A stretch of 64,000 nucleotides of DNA from Progne subis subis (taxonomy: Eukaryota; Chordata; Aves; Passeriformes; Hirundinidae). The translations under genes were made by a program, and so were the position numbers. The number at the start of each line of letters is the position of its first letter. The first letter of the stretch is position 1. The notes under the pieces are model-generated. The model was not told the DNA's origin. It was given only the letters and a program-made list of their open reading frames with translations, and did not search any database. The DNA lies in contig JAKJHU010000302.1 in assembly GCA_022316685.1 (NCBI GenBank), forward strand, positions 159,001 through 223,000, read 5' to 3'. Shown piece by piece: positions 10,335 through 21,450 of this stretch.

Positions 10335-12386
10335 ATTATATGGAAAGTTATAACTATTGTAGTAATTACCTTAACCATAACAGGAGTCAACACAATACCA
10401 CTGAAGGTATAATGTGACTGGGATATACCAGTGCCAAGGAAGAGCTTATGATCCTTACTCTCGTAAGGCTTTAAACAAGATACTAAAAGTCACAAATGCA
10501 AGCTTGTGGGAGGGAAGAAATGTTTGGGGGTGTAAGTATGCATTTGTACAGGATGGGTTCCACGAGGCTTACCATCCACCCATGAAACTCATCAGGGTCA
10601 GTCCTGAATGCTGTGATAAATGCTTGAGTACGTGTCTAGAGTTTAGGCTCAAAATAGAGGGGTGTGCGATAAAGGGGTATGACATTGACTTTAACATCAC
10701 TCAGGTATGTACTGAGTACCATAGGAACCAGACCAAGATCACTCCACCAGTGCCAAGAAAGGCTGTGAACACCAAGGTGCCAGCCATTCCAGAAGTGGAG
10801 GAACAAATAACTCCTGTAGTTACCAAAACTGGGCCATATGCTATTAAGAAGACAGGAGTTCAGAAGCTAATAGTTAACCCAAAGTGGTCTTTAAAACAAG
10901 TAGAAATGGGAGTACAGGTAAATGCTTCACACGTTCAGCCAGAATGTGCCCCATTTCTCAGGAACTCCTTTATGGAGTGGACTACTTGGCTTCAAAAAAA
11001 GTATGCCTCCCAATTTCAGGGACAAGAGGGATCTCACTGGATTGTTCGGAACAGGACTGGGAGTGCTGAACACAATAGATTCAGAAGTGTTACTGAATAA
11101 ATTAACCACAATAGGGAGCGATTTAGTCAAACTACAACAACCTTTGCAATCCTCTCTACTAGCACTAGGTAACAATCACTGGAAATTGACCGAGATATTA
11201 CCAGAATGGGAAGACACAGAGGAGCGAGATCATGAAGTAATAATTAACACACTAGGCACAGCTAGTGAAAACATCTTGTTGGCCCTAGGGTGTACTCAGG
11301 CACAACTGTGGATGCAATCAGTGGCTGCCGCAGTTATCAGGGAAGGTGGAGAAGGAATATTCCCTGCTGAAATTCGCAAAATTGTCTGGGGATAATGCCT
11401 CTGATATGGAGAGGGAACTTCAGTCCTGGTGGGTGTTGGTCAATTTCACCTATAACCCTGTGACTAGTGTAGTGACAGCCTTTGTTTTAACTATACACGA
11501 TGCCTCAGTGGACTTAATACACCCAATAGTCCCCTTAGGATTAAACCATGAGGGAACTGTATTGTACCCTTCTGAACACAGAATGTGGGCACGAGAAATT
11601 AAAGGAAAGTGGCAAACTATTAATCTAGAGCCCTGTACTGTGAGGAGACAACTAGGATACATATGTGAAGGGACATTAGAGGGTGACAAAGACACTTGTT
11701 TAGACACAGACCAAAGTATTTGTCACTTTGAAACACATCCAGGCAAACAGACAACTTCACTTGTGTATATAGGACAAGGTTGTGTCTGTCTCAGGAGAGC
11801 GTGCCCCATCGTAAAGATAGACAACCAAATTGTGAATGAGACTCAATTCAATTCGTGTGTTTGTAATTTTGTTAGAATTAAGGGATGTGATTTTTCCTAT
11901 TGGGTACCTGTAATATCACATCAACATATAAAAGCCAACCTAGCCACTGTTCAGAAGATACTGCCTGTGCCCATAGGGATGAATTTGACTTTAGTTGCTC
12001 ATTTGTGGAAATATCATGAATTGAGAGAAATCTTAAAAGAGATTAGAGATGAAGGGAAAAAGACATTAATTACTATACACCATGACACAGAGACCATCAA
12101 AGGAGTTTTTAAAAGCCTTGAGGAACATTTGTCTCATCGTTGGTGGGATGTGCTTTTTGGGTGGTCACTAACAGCAACCGAAATATTGAATACCTTAATC
12201 CACCCTATAGTTGTGTTGCTTATTTTGGTCAGCATAAGTTTAGTGTTATCCATTGTGATACTTGTTTGGAGTTGGAGGATGCTACGACGAGTGACAGCTT
12301 TAACATCACTGTCAAAGGTGTCTGGCTTAGTCTTGAGAGACACTAGCTGTACAGCTTGGATAGATGAGGAAGATTCAGTATACTGA
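10335..12386 (+). pseudogene. env: ERV-A Env, broken, same lineage as ERV-B Env
   Basis: Envelope glycoprotein in three frames. A hydrophobic leader-like stretch lies at about 10340-10400. A surface-subunit frame runs from 10414 to 11100, with clustered cysteines (CDKCLSTC). The next frame carries FGTGLGVLN near 11050-11075, a probable fusion-peptide region, and ends at 11395. The last frame runs to 12386 with NFTYNP, many cysteines and a membrane anchor around 12205-12270. Two frameshifts (near 11030-11100 and 11390) break it. I see no classical CX6CC. The closest relative in the window is the ERV-B env. Confidence 0.85.
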
Positions 12387-12407
12387 GTAAAAGAATTTAC
12401 TCATTTT

Positions 12408-12421
12408 AAAGAAGTGGGGAA
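12408..12421 (+). promoter_or_regulatory. ERV-A polypurine tract
   Basis: Purine run AAAGAAGTGGGGAA directly before the 3' LTR; the plus-strand primer site for reverse transcription. Confidence 0.8.
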
Positions 12422-13100
12422 TGAGATGTTAATTTTGAGGAACTAAGGATTTTTAGGAAAGTTAAGATAATAAGTTGCTGAATTAGCTGAAGTAGATAGG
12501 TAATCTTTGTTCGCAGTTAACAGAAGCCGGATCTTAGATAAGCTACCCCGGATCTTGTAACTCATTTCTTGTCAGGTTTATGTTTATGTAGTTGTGCTTG
12601 TAATGAAAAACAAAATGTGGTAAATAGGACATAAGATAGCTGCAGATTTCCTGCTTAAAGGACCCATTGAACACAGGAAACTGTAAGTTCTACCAAGGAT
12701 CCATTTGTCATGAATGCATTGAAAAGGTAGAAAGGTCAGGACGAGGAAGACTCATCTTACTTCCTCAATTTGGGTGACCCCTCCCCAGAACAGAACCCAA
12801 ACTCATTTTAAGAAACAAAGTACGCATGCCTAATAGTCTCTTTGCCAATTAGCATACGAAGCGAGGAATGGGAGGTGACAGGGGTATGAATATGCATTTG
12901 TATTTTGGATATTCAACACTTTTGTAAATAAAAGGCTTTATAATTACCTGTGAATTTCGCATTGCGAAATAGGGAAATACCCAGCGTGCTGCCTGGCCGT
13001 AATAAACATACACTTTCTAACTTAAAACTGTTAGAGAGATTTTGTCCGTCACAGTTGGGTATCAATACTAGATCAATACACATATTTCCTTAATAAGTCA
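12422..13100 (+). repeat. ERV-A 3' LTR
   Basis: Same length as the 5' LTR, with about 26 substitutions by eye. It ends TAATAAGTCA and is followed at once by TCCCACGGTG, an internal position of the 3.94-kb tandem unit. Confidence 0.93.
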
Positions 13101-13443
13101 TCCCACGGTGAGCCCGGAGCAGCAGCATCAGCCCCTGAAGCTCCTTGGCCATGCTGACGCAGGGGCCCCAGCTGCCGGGTCCCTTGGGGCAAGTGGCGGG
13201 AGCATCGGGACGCTTCCGAGGGCTCGTGCCAGGCCCGGAGGCCCTGGCAGCCACAGGGGCTCCTGGGCTCCTGCGCGGGCCCCTGGCCCGGCCCCCGAGC
13301 TGCTTGCGCGGCCTCCGAGTCCCGGCCTGCCGGCCCTGCCGTGCCCGGTGGCCAATGACCCAGCGGACAGCCACCGTGGCCAGCAGCAGGGCAAGTGCAG
13401 CCAGCAGGACGCTGACGTCGCTCACGGCTCCGACACGTGCCAT
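13101..13443 (-). pseudogene. Macrosatellite gene copy 1, 3' end replaced by ERV-A
   Basis: Only the first ~114 codons of the candidate described at 16139-17380 survive: the N-terminal hydrophobic segment, the basic Arg/Gly/Pro stretch and the MAKELQGL segment. The frame then runs into the ERV-A LTR. Its promoter (13478-13578) is complete, so a transcript could in principle read into the LTR. Confidence 0.55.
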
Positions 13444-13477
13444 CGCGACTGCACTGGCGGCTGTGGGGCCGGCCCGC

Positions 13478-13578
13478 CTTATATAGGGATGGCCCGGTGA
13501 CCTCACAATGCTGGGGCCGCCACATGGCGTGACATCACAGCCCAGCCTCACGCCGCGGTCACGCCATTTGTGACCTCA
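13478..13578 (-). promoter_or_regulatory. Unit 1 promoter: TATA plus three TGACNTCA sites
   Basis: TATATAAG (minus) at 13485-13478. TGACCTCA at 13498 and 13571 and TGACATCA at 13530 are one base from the CRE/ATF consensus TGACGTCA. They sit 35-135 bp upstream of the candidate start codon at 13443. Confidence 0.5.
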
Positions 13579-15480
13579 CAGCACCGCCTGCCTCAGGGCC
13601 GGCAAGACCCACTCAGGCACCAGGGCGCTGATGGCCAGGAAAGGCCTGCCACTGAAAATGGGAGCCCAGGCTGTGGCAGCCAAGCTCTCCCAGGAGCCCG
13701 GGCCACATCAGGAAGAGGTCAGGTGCCAACAATGCCTAGCCCATGGCTCCCCCAAGGCTGTGGAACTGCTGCCTGGGAACAGCCTCTGCCCTGTGCCGGA
13801 GAAGATCCTGCAGACACAAAGACGGCTGCAGTTCCCAATGCCCAGGCAGTTCTCCCCACCTGCCTGCCAGCTCCAACCCCTTAGCCTCTCACTACAATTG
13901 CTGTCACAGAATGCCCCTGCAGCTCCCTACGAGCTCCTGGCAGACACTGCAAGGCACTGGGAGGCCTCCGCACAACCTTCTCTTCTCCAGCCTGAGCAGC
14001 TCCATCTCTCTCTCAAGCTGTCTCCACAGGAGAGCTGCTCACCTTAGCAACCCGCTGGCCTCCTCTGCAGCTTGCTGCAACACTTGCATGGCCTGATGTG
14101 CTGGCCACACCAGGAGTGGAATCTCTGCTCCAGGTCTGGCCCTGCCTGGGCAGCTTCATTCCACAGGCTCAGGCTACGTGTCTGGCTGCTCAGTCCCAGC
14201 TGCTGTAACTGGGCAGGATTAGTGCTGCCGCTGGATCACCAGAGTGATGGCCCCAGCTCGCATGGGCCCGGCCCCTTCCCTTGGGCATCTCTGCCGACGG
14301 AAAGCCCAGTCCTGCGTGGGCCACCTGCAGTCTGGCAAGAGGCTGCCCGTGCCAGCCTCTGCTGTCGCCAGGCAGGGGCAGCAGCCGGCCGTGCTAGCGC
14401 TGCTTCCAGCCTGCTGCGAGTCACACACCGGGAGAGGGACAGCTTGGCTCCGGGCACTGGCAACTCCCAACGCATTGCTGCAAGGCTGCGATGAAAGCGC
14501 ACGCACCCTGGCAAGCAGCTCCGGCAGCTGTGCTGTCCTTCCCCTTGAGGGAAGCAGGGTCGGCGTGCCCTCAGAGCCCCTGGCTATCTTGGCAGCAACT
14601 CACACAGCTGCCCACACAGCAAGAGGCACATGTTCTCTGGACGCATAAGGAGCTCTGCGTGTCTTTGTTCCCCATTGCCTCACGTGCTCAGGTTGCCGGT
14701 CCCTCTGAGGCACCTGGCAAAAGGCCAGCACACACCTTCAGCCCCCACTCCTCATGTGCAACAAGTTCTTCTGCTCTCTTTGGCCTTTCGGCTGTCCTCA
14801 GCTGTTGCTTTCAACTGCCCCACTCGCAGCGTCCTGCGTCCCTTCACTCGGCCCGCTCTTCCCACACAGGCTAGCCCTTCAGTGGAGGCCTGCCTTGTGT
14901 CCCCTCTGCTCCCCAAAGTGTGCTCCACAGCCCACCGTGCCGGCAAGGCAGCCGCCGTAGCCTTTGGTGGCAGTGGGGGGTCACAGCCCCAGCGCCCCTG
15001 CACGAGCCCCAGAGCTGCCACTGGCTGCCTCCAGGTGAGCCACAGGACACTCTGCAGTGGGCAGCATCAGCCTCTGAGCCTGCACTTGCCTGCCCTTGAG
15101 CCTCCCTGGGCAAAGGGCAAATCGGGCAGGGACGGGACTGCAGGGAGCGGCCATGGCCTACCTCTTGGGCAATCCACAGCCAGCACCAGGCAGCCCCTGC
15201 CTGCAGCATGGCGCAGGCACGGCCACACGGCCACGGCCACACAGGCTGGGCCCTGTGGCCACCCAAGTCATTTCCTCCCCATCAACTGCTGCCAGGCACC
15301 AGGCTGCTGTGAAGCGCTGGAGAGGCTGCTCTTGCAGCGGGGCTGCCCTGGCCAGGTGCAAAGTCACAGTTCCACGTGCTTGCCCCATCCCTGCTTGTGG
15401 TGGTTCTTTTGAGAGACCCAGATGACCGTCGATGGCAAAAGGCACCGAGCTTGCCCTCTGTCCTGGGGCATATCATGACT

Positions 15481-15795
15481 TTATTCTGGGCTCCTGCCCT
15501 GCCGGCCGCAGCTCTTCCTTAGCTCCTTCCCCGTCCCCGCCGGTGCCAGAGAGACAGAGCTGCCGGCAGTCGCAGGCCTTTTTCCCAGAGCGGGGAAGGG
15601 CCTAGAGGCAGGGACAAGCCACTCCCCGATCAGGGAGAAGGTGGGAGTGGAACAGAGTTGGCTTCCATTCCAGCCTGGGGGATGGGCGCAGCCAAGCAGG
15701 GACAAGCAAGGTGCTCCACTTTCCAAGGGGAACAGGGAAGAAAACATCCCAAACACCAAGATCAAAAGAAAACACAGTATCAACCAAATGAACAC
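15481..15795 (-). other. Possible second minus-strand transcript end, unit 1
   Basis: A 104-codon frame starts with a strongly hydrophobic stretch (LILCFLLILVFGMFSSLF) and its stop TAA lies inside AATAAA (15485-15480), the same arrangement as the main unit gene. It may be the last exon of another transcript or chance. Equivalent frames occur in every unit (19416-19730, 23352-23666, 34715-35029). Confidence 0.3.
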
Positions 15796-16138
15796 ACTCG
15801 AACACCAGCTCCCACAAGGATGGGCAGCGGAGCCTTTGGAGAAGCAGAGTGGAGCCGTAACTGTGTCCCTACCAAGCCTCCAAGCACTGGTATATGGGTC
15901 AGCCCCGCAGGCATCTCTCTCAGAAGGATGTCAGTGGAAATGACAAAAACACGGGTGAGGGTTGCACGTGATACTTGCTCAGCCTCAGAGGACAAACAGG
16001 AGTTTAAACCGAGTCGTTGGGAATGGCCCAGCATCCCCAGCCCGTAGGCAAGCCCAGCACTGAGCCAATTCCTGGGAAGAAAAGAGCCCTCTCCCAGCAG
16101 GAACACTGCCACAGCTCTTTGGGGGAATGCTAATTTAT

Positions 16139-17380
16139 TTAATATCTAGGGTGGAAGGGCCCTCCGAGGCCTGTGACCACCTGCCTGGGCTGCGGGGGCC
16201 GTCTCGGGGCAGCCTCCTGGAGACCACGCAAGCGCCATGGTCTCGTGGGCGCCGTCTGTGCCACCCAGCTGGGGCTGTTGCTGCCTGAGTCAGGCACAGC
16301 ATCCTGAGAGCCCTGCGCTGGACACTGGTGGCTGCAGGATGCTTGTGGCTCAGCCACCTGCTCCTGGGAATGCCTCTCCTTCTCCAGCCGGGCTCCTGTT
16401 TGTGCTTCCCAGCTTTCCCTGGCCGTGTCAGTGCCCTGGGACACGCCGGGGCTCTCGATGTGCACGGGATGCTGTTGATGTGGAAGGGAGCAGGAGGAGG
16501 TGTCCAGCGCTTGCTCAGGCTGCGCAGGCGCGGAAGCTTTCCTGAGAGGCCGGGAGGGCTGGAGGCCTCCAGGAGGGAATGTGTGGGAGGGAGGCAGGAA
16601 CTGGGCGCCAGGAACAGGTCTTGGCAGGCGCAGGATCTTGAAGGGCTGGGGGCTCTCAGCAGGGATGGAGGCTGTGGCAAGCTGCTGGGAGGGAGGCGGC
16701 GTCTCGGCGCTGGGGAGGTTCTGCGAGGGAGGGAGGTGGTTGAGAGCAGGGAGGGACTCGCAGGGTTGGAGGCCGTCAGAGGCGGTGGAAGCTCCCGGAA
16801 GGCTGGATCTGGGCCAGCCCGAGCTTCTCCCAGGGATGCTTGGTGTCCAACACAATCTCCTGGAAGGGCTGGAAGCTGTGCCAGGAATGACCCCTCTGGC
16901 TGGGAGGAGCCTGCCAGAGGCACAGAAGCACCCGGAGCAGCGGGACGAGGCACAGCAGGGCAGGTGGCCTCGCTTGCCCAGCTGCTGCAGGTGCACCCAC
17001 AGCGCCCGCCACATGGCAGGATGAAGCGGAGCCCATGTCCCACGGTGAGCCCGGAGCAGCAGCATCAGCCCCTGAAGCTCCTTGGCCATGCTGACGCAGG
17101 GGCCGCAGCTGCCGGGTCCCTTGGGGCAAGTGGCGGGAGCATCGGGACGCTTCCGAGGGCTCGTGCCAGGCCCGGAGGCCCTGGCAGCCACAGGGGCTCC
17201 TGGGCTCCTGCGCGGGCCCCTGGCCCGGCCCCCGAGCTGCTTGCGCGGCCTCCGAGTCCCGGCCTGCCGGCCCTGCCGTGCCCGGTGGCCAATGACCCAG
17301 CGGACAGCCACCGTGGCCAGCAGCAGGGCAAGTGCAGCCAGCAGGACGCTGACGTCGCTCACGGCTCCGACACGTGCCAT
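16139..17380 (-). CDS. Macrosatellite gene copy 2, unknown function, 413 aa
   Basis: I do not recognise this protein. I start it at 17380 because that ATG has a good context (TCGCGATGG) and lies just below a TATA box; an in-frame upstream ATG at 17488 would place the TATA inside the frame. The N-terminus has a hydrophobic segment (about residues 10-28, LLAALALLLATVAV) like a signal anchor, then a basic R/G/P stretch, a helix-like MAKELQGLMLLLRAHRG, and a long P/S-rich tail. The stop TAA shares a base with AATAAA (16139-16134), so the gene is compact and apparently single-exon. Two other frames are also long, and several copy differences change residues, so coding status is uncertain. Confidence 0.45.
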   Translation of the reverse strand: MARVGAVSDVSVLLAALALLLATVAVRWVIGHRARQGRQAGTRRPRKQLGGRARGPRRSPGAPVAARASGPGTSPRKRPDAPATCPKGPGSCGPCVSMAKELQGLMLLLRAHRGTWAPLHPAMWRALWVHLQQLGKRGHLPCCASSRCSGCFCASGRLLPARGVIPGTASSPSRRLCWTPSIPGRSSGWPRSSLPGASTASDGLQPCESLPALNHLPPSQNLPSAETPPPSQQLATASIPAESPQPFKILRLPRPVPGAQFLPPSHTFPPGGLQPSRPLRKASAPAQPEQALDTSSCSLPHQQHPVHIESPGVSQGTDTARESWEAQTGARLEKERHSQEQVAEPQASCSHQCPAQGSQDAVPDSGSNSPSWVAQTAPTRPWRLRGLQEAAPRRPPQPRQVVTGLGGPFHPRY

Positions 17381-17414
17381 CGCGACTGCACTGGCGGCTG
17401 TGGGGCCGGCCCGC

Positions 17415-17515
17415 CTTATATAGGGATGGCCCGGTGACCTCACAATGCTGGGGCCGCCACATGGCGTGACATCACAGCCCAGCCTCACGCCGCGGTCACG
17501 CCATTTGTGACCTCA
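17415..17515 (-). promoter_or_regulatory. Unit 2 promoter: TATA plus three TGACNTCA sites
   Basis: TATATAAG at 17422-17415. TGACCTCA at 17435 and 17508, TGACATCA at 17467. The TATA lies only ~35 bp from the start codon, which would leave a very short 5' UTR. Confidence 0.5.
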
Positions 17516-19415
17516 CAGCACCGCCTGCCTCAGGGCCGGCAAGACCCACTCAGGCACCAGGGCGCTGATGGCCAGGAAAGGCCTGCCACTGAAAATGGGA
17601 GCCCAGGCTGTGGCAGCCAAGCTCTCCCAGGAGCCCGGGCCACATCAGGAAGAGGTCAGGTGCCAACAATGCCTAGCCCATGGCTCCCCCAAGGCTGTGG
17701 AACTGCTGGCTGGGAACAGCCTCTGCCCTGTGCCGGAGAAGATCCTGCAGACACAAAGACGGCTGCAGTTCCCAATGCCCAGGCAGTTCTCCCCACCTGC
17801 CTGCCAGCTCCAACCCCTTAGCCTCTCACTACAATTGCTGTCACAGAATGCCCCTGCAGCTCCCTACGAGCTCCTGGCAGACACTGCAAGGCACTGGGAG
17901 GCCTCCGCACAACCTTCTCTTCTCCAGCCTGAGCAGCTCCATCTCTCTCTCAAGCTGTCTCCACAGGAGAGCTGCTCACCTTAGCAACCCGCTGGCCTCC
18001 TCTGCACTTGCTGCAACACTTGCATGGCCTGATGTGCTGGCCACACCAGGAGTGGAATCTCTGCTCCAGGTCTGGCCCTGCCTGGGCAGCTTCATTCCAC
18101 AGGCTCAGGCTACGTGTCTGGCTGCTCAGTCCCAGCTGCTGGAACTGGGCAGGATTAGTGCTGCCGCTGGATCACCAGAGTGATGGCCCCAGCTCGCATG
18201 GGCCCGGCCCCTTCCCTTGGGCATCTCTGCCGACGGAAAGCCCAGTCCTGCGTGGGCCACCTGCAGTCTGGCAAGAGGCTGCCCGTGCCAGCCTCTGCTG
18301 TCGCCAGGCAGGGGCAGCAGCCGGCCGTGCTAGCGCTGCTTCCAGCCTGCTGCGAGTCACACACCGGGAGAGGGACAGCTTGGCTCCGGGCACTGGCAAC
18401 TCCCAACGCATTGCTGCAAGGCTGCGATGAAAGCGCACGCACCCTGGCAAGCAGCTCCGGCAGCTGTGCTGTCCTTCCCCTTGAGGGAAGCAGGGTCGGC
18501 GTGCCCTCAGAGCCCCTGGCTATCTTGGCAGCAACTCACACAGCTGCCCACACAGCAAGAGGCACATGTTCTCTGGACGCATAAGGAGCTCTGCGTGTCT
18601 TTGTTCCCCATTGCCTGACGTGCTCAGGTTGCCGGTCCCTCTGAGGCACCGGCAAAAGGCCAGCACACACCTTCAGCCCCCACTCCTCATGTGCAACAAG
18701 TTCTTCTGCTCTCTTTGGCCTTTTGGCTGTCCTCAGCTGTTGCTTTCAACTGCCCCACTCGCAGCGTCCTGCGTCCCTTCACTCGGCCCGCTCTTCCCAC
18801 ACAGGCTAGCCCTTCAGTGGAGGCCTGCCTTGTGTCCCCTCTGCTCCCCAAAGTGTGCTCCACAGCCCACCGTGCCGGCAAGGCAGCCGCCGTAGCCTTT
18901 GGTGGCAGTGGGGGGTCACAGCCCCAGCGCCCCTGCACGAGCCCCAGAGCTGCCACTGGCTGCCTCCAGGTGAGCCACAGGACACTCTGCAGTGGGCAGC
19001 ATCAGCTCCTGAGCCTGCACTTGCCTGCCCTTGAGCCTCCCTGGGCAAAGGGCAAATCGGGCAGGGACGGGACTGCAGGGAGCGGCCATGGCCTACCTCT
19101 TGGGCAATCCACAGCCAGCACCAGGCAGCCCCTGCCTGCAGCATGGCGCAGGCACGGCCACACGGCCACGGCCACACAGGCTGGGCCCTGTGGCCACCCA
19201 AGTCATTTCCTCCCCATCAACTGCTGCCAGGCACCAGGCTGCTGTGAAGCGCTGGAGAGGCTGCTCTTGCAGCGGGGCTGCCCTGGCCAGGTGCAAAGTC
19301 ACAGTTCCACGTGCTTGCCCCATCCCTGCTTGTGGTGGTTCTTTTGAGAGACCCAGATGACCGTCGATGGCAAAAGGCACCGCGCTTGCCCTCTGTCCTG
19401 GGGCATATCATGACT

Positions 19416-19730
19416 TTATTCTGGGCTCCTGCCCTGCCGGCCGCAGCTCTTCCTTAGCTCCTTCCCCGTCCCCGCCGGTGCCAGAGAGACAGAGCTCCCG
19501 GCAGTCGCAGGCCTTTTTCCCAGAGCGGGGAAGGGCCTAGAGGCAGGGACAAGCCACTCCCCGATCAGGGAGAAGGTGGGAGTGGAACAGAGTTGGCTTC
19601 CATTCCAGCCTGGGGGATGGGCGCAGCCAAGCAGGGACAAGCAAGGTGCTCCACTTTCCAAGGGGAACAGGGAAGAAAACATCCCAAACACCAAGATCAA
19701 AAGAAAACACAGTATCAACCAAATGAACAC
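19416..19730 (-). other. Possible second minus-strand transcript end, unit 2
   Basis: Copy of the 15481-15795 frame, with the same hydrophobic start and a stop within AATAAA. Confidence 0.3.
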
Positions 19731-20073
19731 ACTCGAACACCAGCTCCCACAAGGATGGGCAGCGGAGCCTTTGGAGAAGCAGAGTGGAGCCGTAACTGTG
19801 TCCCTACCAAGCCTCCAAGCACTGGTATATGGGTCAGCCCCGCAGGCATCTCTCTCAGAAGGATGTCAGTGGAAATGACAAAAACACGGGTGAGGGTTGC
19901 ACGTGATACTTGCTCAGCCTCAGAGGACAAACAGGAGTTTAAAGCGAGTCGTTGGGAATGGCCCAGCATCCCCAGCCCGTAGGCAAGCCCAGCACTGAGC
20001 CAATTCCTGGGAAGAAAAGAGCCCTCTCCCAGCAGGAACACTGCCACAGCTCTTTGGGGGAATGCTAATTTAT

Positions 20074-21315
20074 TTAATATCTAGGGTGGAAGGGCCCTCC
20101 GAGGCCTGTGACCACCTGCCTGGGCTGCGGGGGCCGTCTCGGGGCAGCCTCCTGGAGACCACGCAAGCGCCATGGTCTCGTGGGCGCCGTCTGTGCCACC
20201 CAGCTGGGGCTGTTGCTGCCTGAGTCAGGCACAGCATCCTGAGAGCCCTGCGCTGGACACTGGTGGCTGCAGGATGCTTGTGGCTCAGCCACCTGCTCCT
20301 GGGAATGCCTCTCCTTCTCCAGCCGGGCTCCTGTTTGTGCTTCCCAGCTTTCCCTGGCCGTGTCAGTGCCCTGGGACACGCCGGGGCTCTCGATGTGCAC
20401 GGGATGCTGTTGATGTGGAAGGGAGCAGGAGGAGGTGTCCAGCGCTTGCTCAGGCTGCGCAGGCGCGGAAGCTTTCCTGAGAGGCCGGGAGGGCTGGAGG
20501 CCTCCAGGAGGGAATGTGTGGGAGGGAGGCAGGAACTGGGCGCCAGGAACAGGTCTTGGCAGGCGCAGGATCTTGAAGGGCTGGGGGCTCTCAGCAGGGA
20601 TGGAGGCTGTGGCAAGCTGCTGGGAGGGAGGCGGCGTCTCGGCGCTGGGGAGGTTCTGCGAGGGAGGGAGGTGGTTGAGAGCAGGGAGGGACTCGCAGGG
20701 TTGGAGGCCGTCAGAGGCGGTGGAAGCTCCCGGAAGGCTGGATCTGGGCCAGCCCGAGCTTCTCCCAGGGATGCTTGGTGTCCAACACAATCTCCTGGAA
20801 GGGCTGGAAGCTGTGCCAGGAATGACCCCTCTGGCTGGGAGGAGCCTGCCAGAGGCACAGAAGCACCCGGAGCAGCGGGACGAGGCACAGCAGGGCAGGT
20901 GGCCTCGCTTGCCCAGCTGCTGCAGGTGCACCCACAGCGCCCGCCACATGGCAGGATGAAGCGGAGCCCATGTCCCACGGTGAGCCCGGAGCAGCAGCAT
21001 CAGCCCCTGAAGCTCCTTGGCCATGCTGACGCAGGGGCCGCAGCTGCCGGGTCCCTTGGGGCAAGTGGCGGGAGCATCGGGACGCTTCCGAGGGCTCGTG
21101 CCAGGCCCGGAGGCCCTGGCAGCCACAGGGGCTCCTGGGCTCCTGCGCGGGCCCCTGGCCCGGCCCCCGAGCTGCTTGCGCGGCCTCCGAGTCCCGGCCT
21201 GCCGGCCCTGCCGTGCCCGGTGGCCAATGACCCAGCGGACAGCCACCGTGGCCAGCAGCAGGGCAAGTGCAGCCAGCAGGACGCTGACGTCGCTCACGGC
21301 TCCGACACGTGCCAT
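20074..21315 (-). CDS. Macrosatellite gene copy 3, unknown function, 413 aa
   Basis: Predicted protein identical to copy 2, with the same start context, N-terminal hydrophobic segment and stop overlapping AATAAA. Identity of the two products reflects very recent duplication or gene conversion and does not by itself show selection. Confidence 0.45.
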   Translation of the reverse strand: MARVGAVSDVSVLLAALALLLATVAVRWVIGHRARQGRQAGTRRPRKQLGGRARGPRRSPGAPVAARASGPGTSPRKRPDAPATCPKGPGSCGPCVSMAKELQGLMLLLRAHRGTWAPLHPAMWRALWVHLQQLGKRGHLPCCASSRCSGCFCASGRLLPARGVIPGTASSPSRRLCWTPSIPGRSSGWPRSSLPGASTASDGLQPCESLPALNHLPPSQNLPSAETPPPSQQLATASIPAESPQPFKILRLPRPVPGAQFLPPSHTFPPGGLQPSRPLRKASAPAQPEQALDTSSCSLPHQQHPVHIESPGVSQGTDTARESWEAQTGARLEKERHSQEQVAEPQASCSHQCPAQGSQDAVPDSGSNSPSWVAQTAPTRPWRLRGLQEAAPRRPPQPRQVVTGLGGPFHPRY

Positions 21316-21349
21316 CGCGACTGCACTGGCGGCTGTGGGGCCGGCCCGC

Positions 21350-21450
21350 CTTATATAGGGATGGCCCGGTGACCTCACAATGCTGGGGCCGCCACATGGC
21401 GTGACATCACAGCCCAGCCTCACGCCGCGGTCACGCCATTTGTGACCTCA
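21350..21450 (-). promoter_or_regulatory. Unit 3 promoter: TATA plus three TGACNTCA sites
   Basis: Same layout as unit 2, with TATATAAG at 21357-21350 and the most distal TGACCTCA at 21443-21450. Confidence 0.5.

Larger units (their letters stand above)
2622..13100 (+). mobile_element. ERV-A: gammaretrovirus-like provirus with two LTRs
   Basis: A full-length provirus: 679-bp LTR, primer site, leader, gag, pro-pol, env, polypurine tract and 679-bp LTR. Both LTRs begin TGAGA and end in AAGTCA. By eye they differ at about 26 positions (near 4%), so the insertion is not recent. Gag has a single CCHC knuckle and pol follows in the same frame after a stop, which is the gammaretroviral plan. Flanks show no target duplication (ACATAG on the left, TCCCAC on the right), and the right LTR abuts the 3.94-kb tandem unit directly. 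Confidence 0.93.
13101..17037. repeat. Macrosatellite unit 1 (3937 bp)
   Basis: First copy of a tandem unit whose boundary I set at TCCCACGGTGAGCC (13101, 17038, 20973, 24909, 36273). It is GC-rich. Its left part is the 5' part of a minus-strand gene copy cut by ERV-A, and its right part holds the 3' part of gene copy 2. Plus-strand open frames at 13570-15412 are P/A/S-rich; the 14630-15412 frame is not kept in all units, so they are treated as shadows. Unit 1 has private variants, for example CACCTGGCAAAAGG near 14709 where the others lack the TG. Confidence 0.92.
17038..20972. repeat. Macrosatellite unit 2 (3935 bp)
   Basis: Nearly identical to unit 1. Private variants include GCCTGACGTGCTC near 18613 and CAGCTCCTGAGCC near 19003. 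It shares CTGGAACTGGGCAGG (18140) with unit 4, where units 1 and 3 have CTGTAACTGGG. Confidence 0.92.

Noticed and set aside
14630..15412. Long plus-strand open frame (260 codons) in macrosatellite unit 1
   Set aside because: Equivalent frames in other units start and fuse differently because of small indels and run through P/A/S-rich GC sequence. Treated as shadow frames.
16135..17043. 302-codon minus-strand frame overlapping the unit gene
   Set aside because: Kept as an alternative but not called. It has no promoter-proximal start and no N-terminal feature; GC-rich DNA opens several frames at once.
16328..17437. 369-codon plus-strand frame opposite the unit gene
   Set aside because: It reads antisense through the TATA box, promoter and N-terminus of the minus-strand candidate and looks like a mirror of a GC-rich frame.
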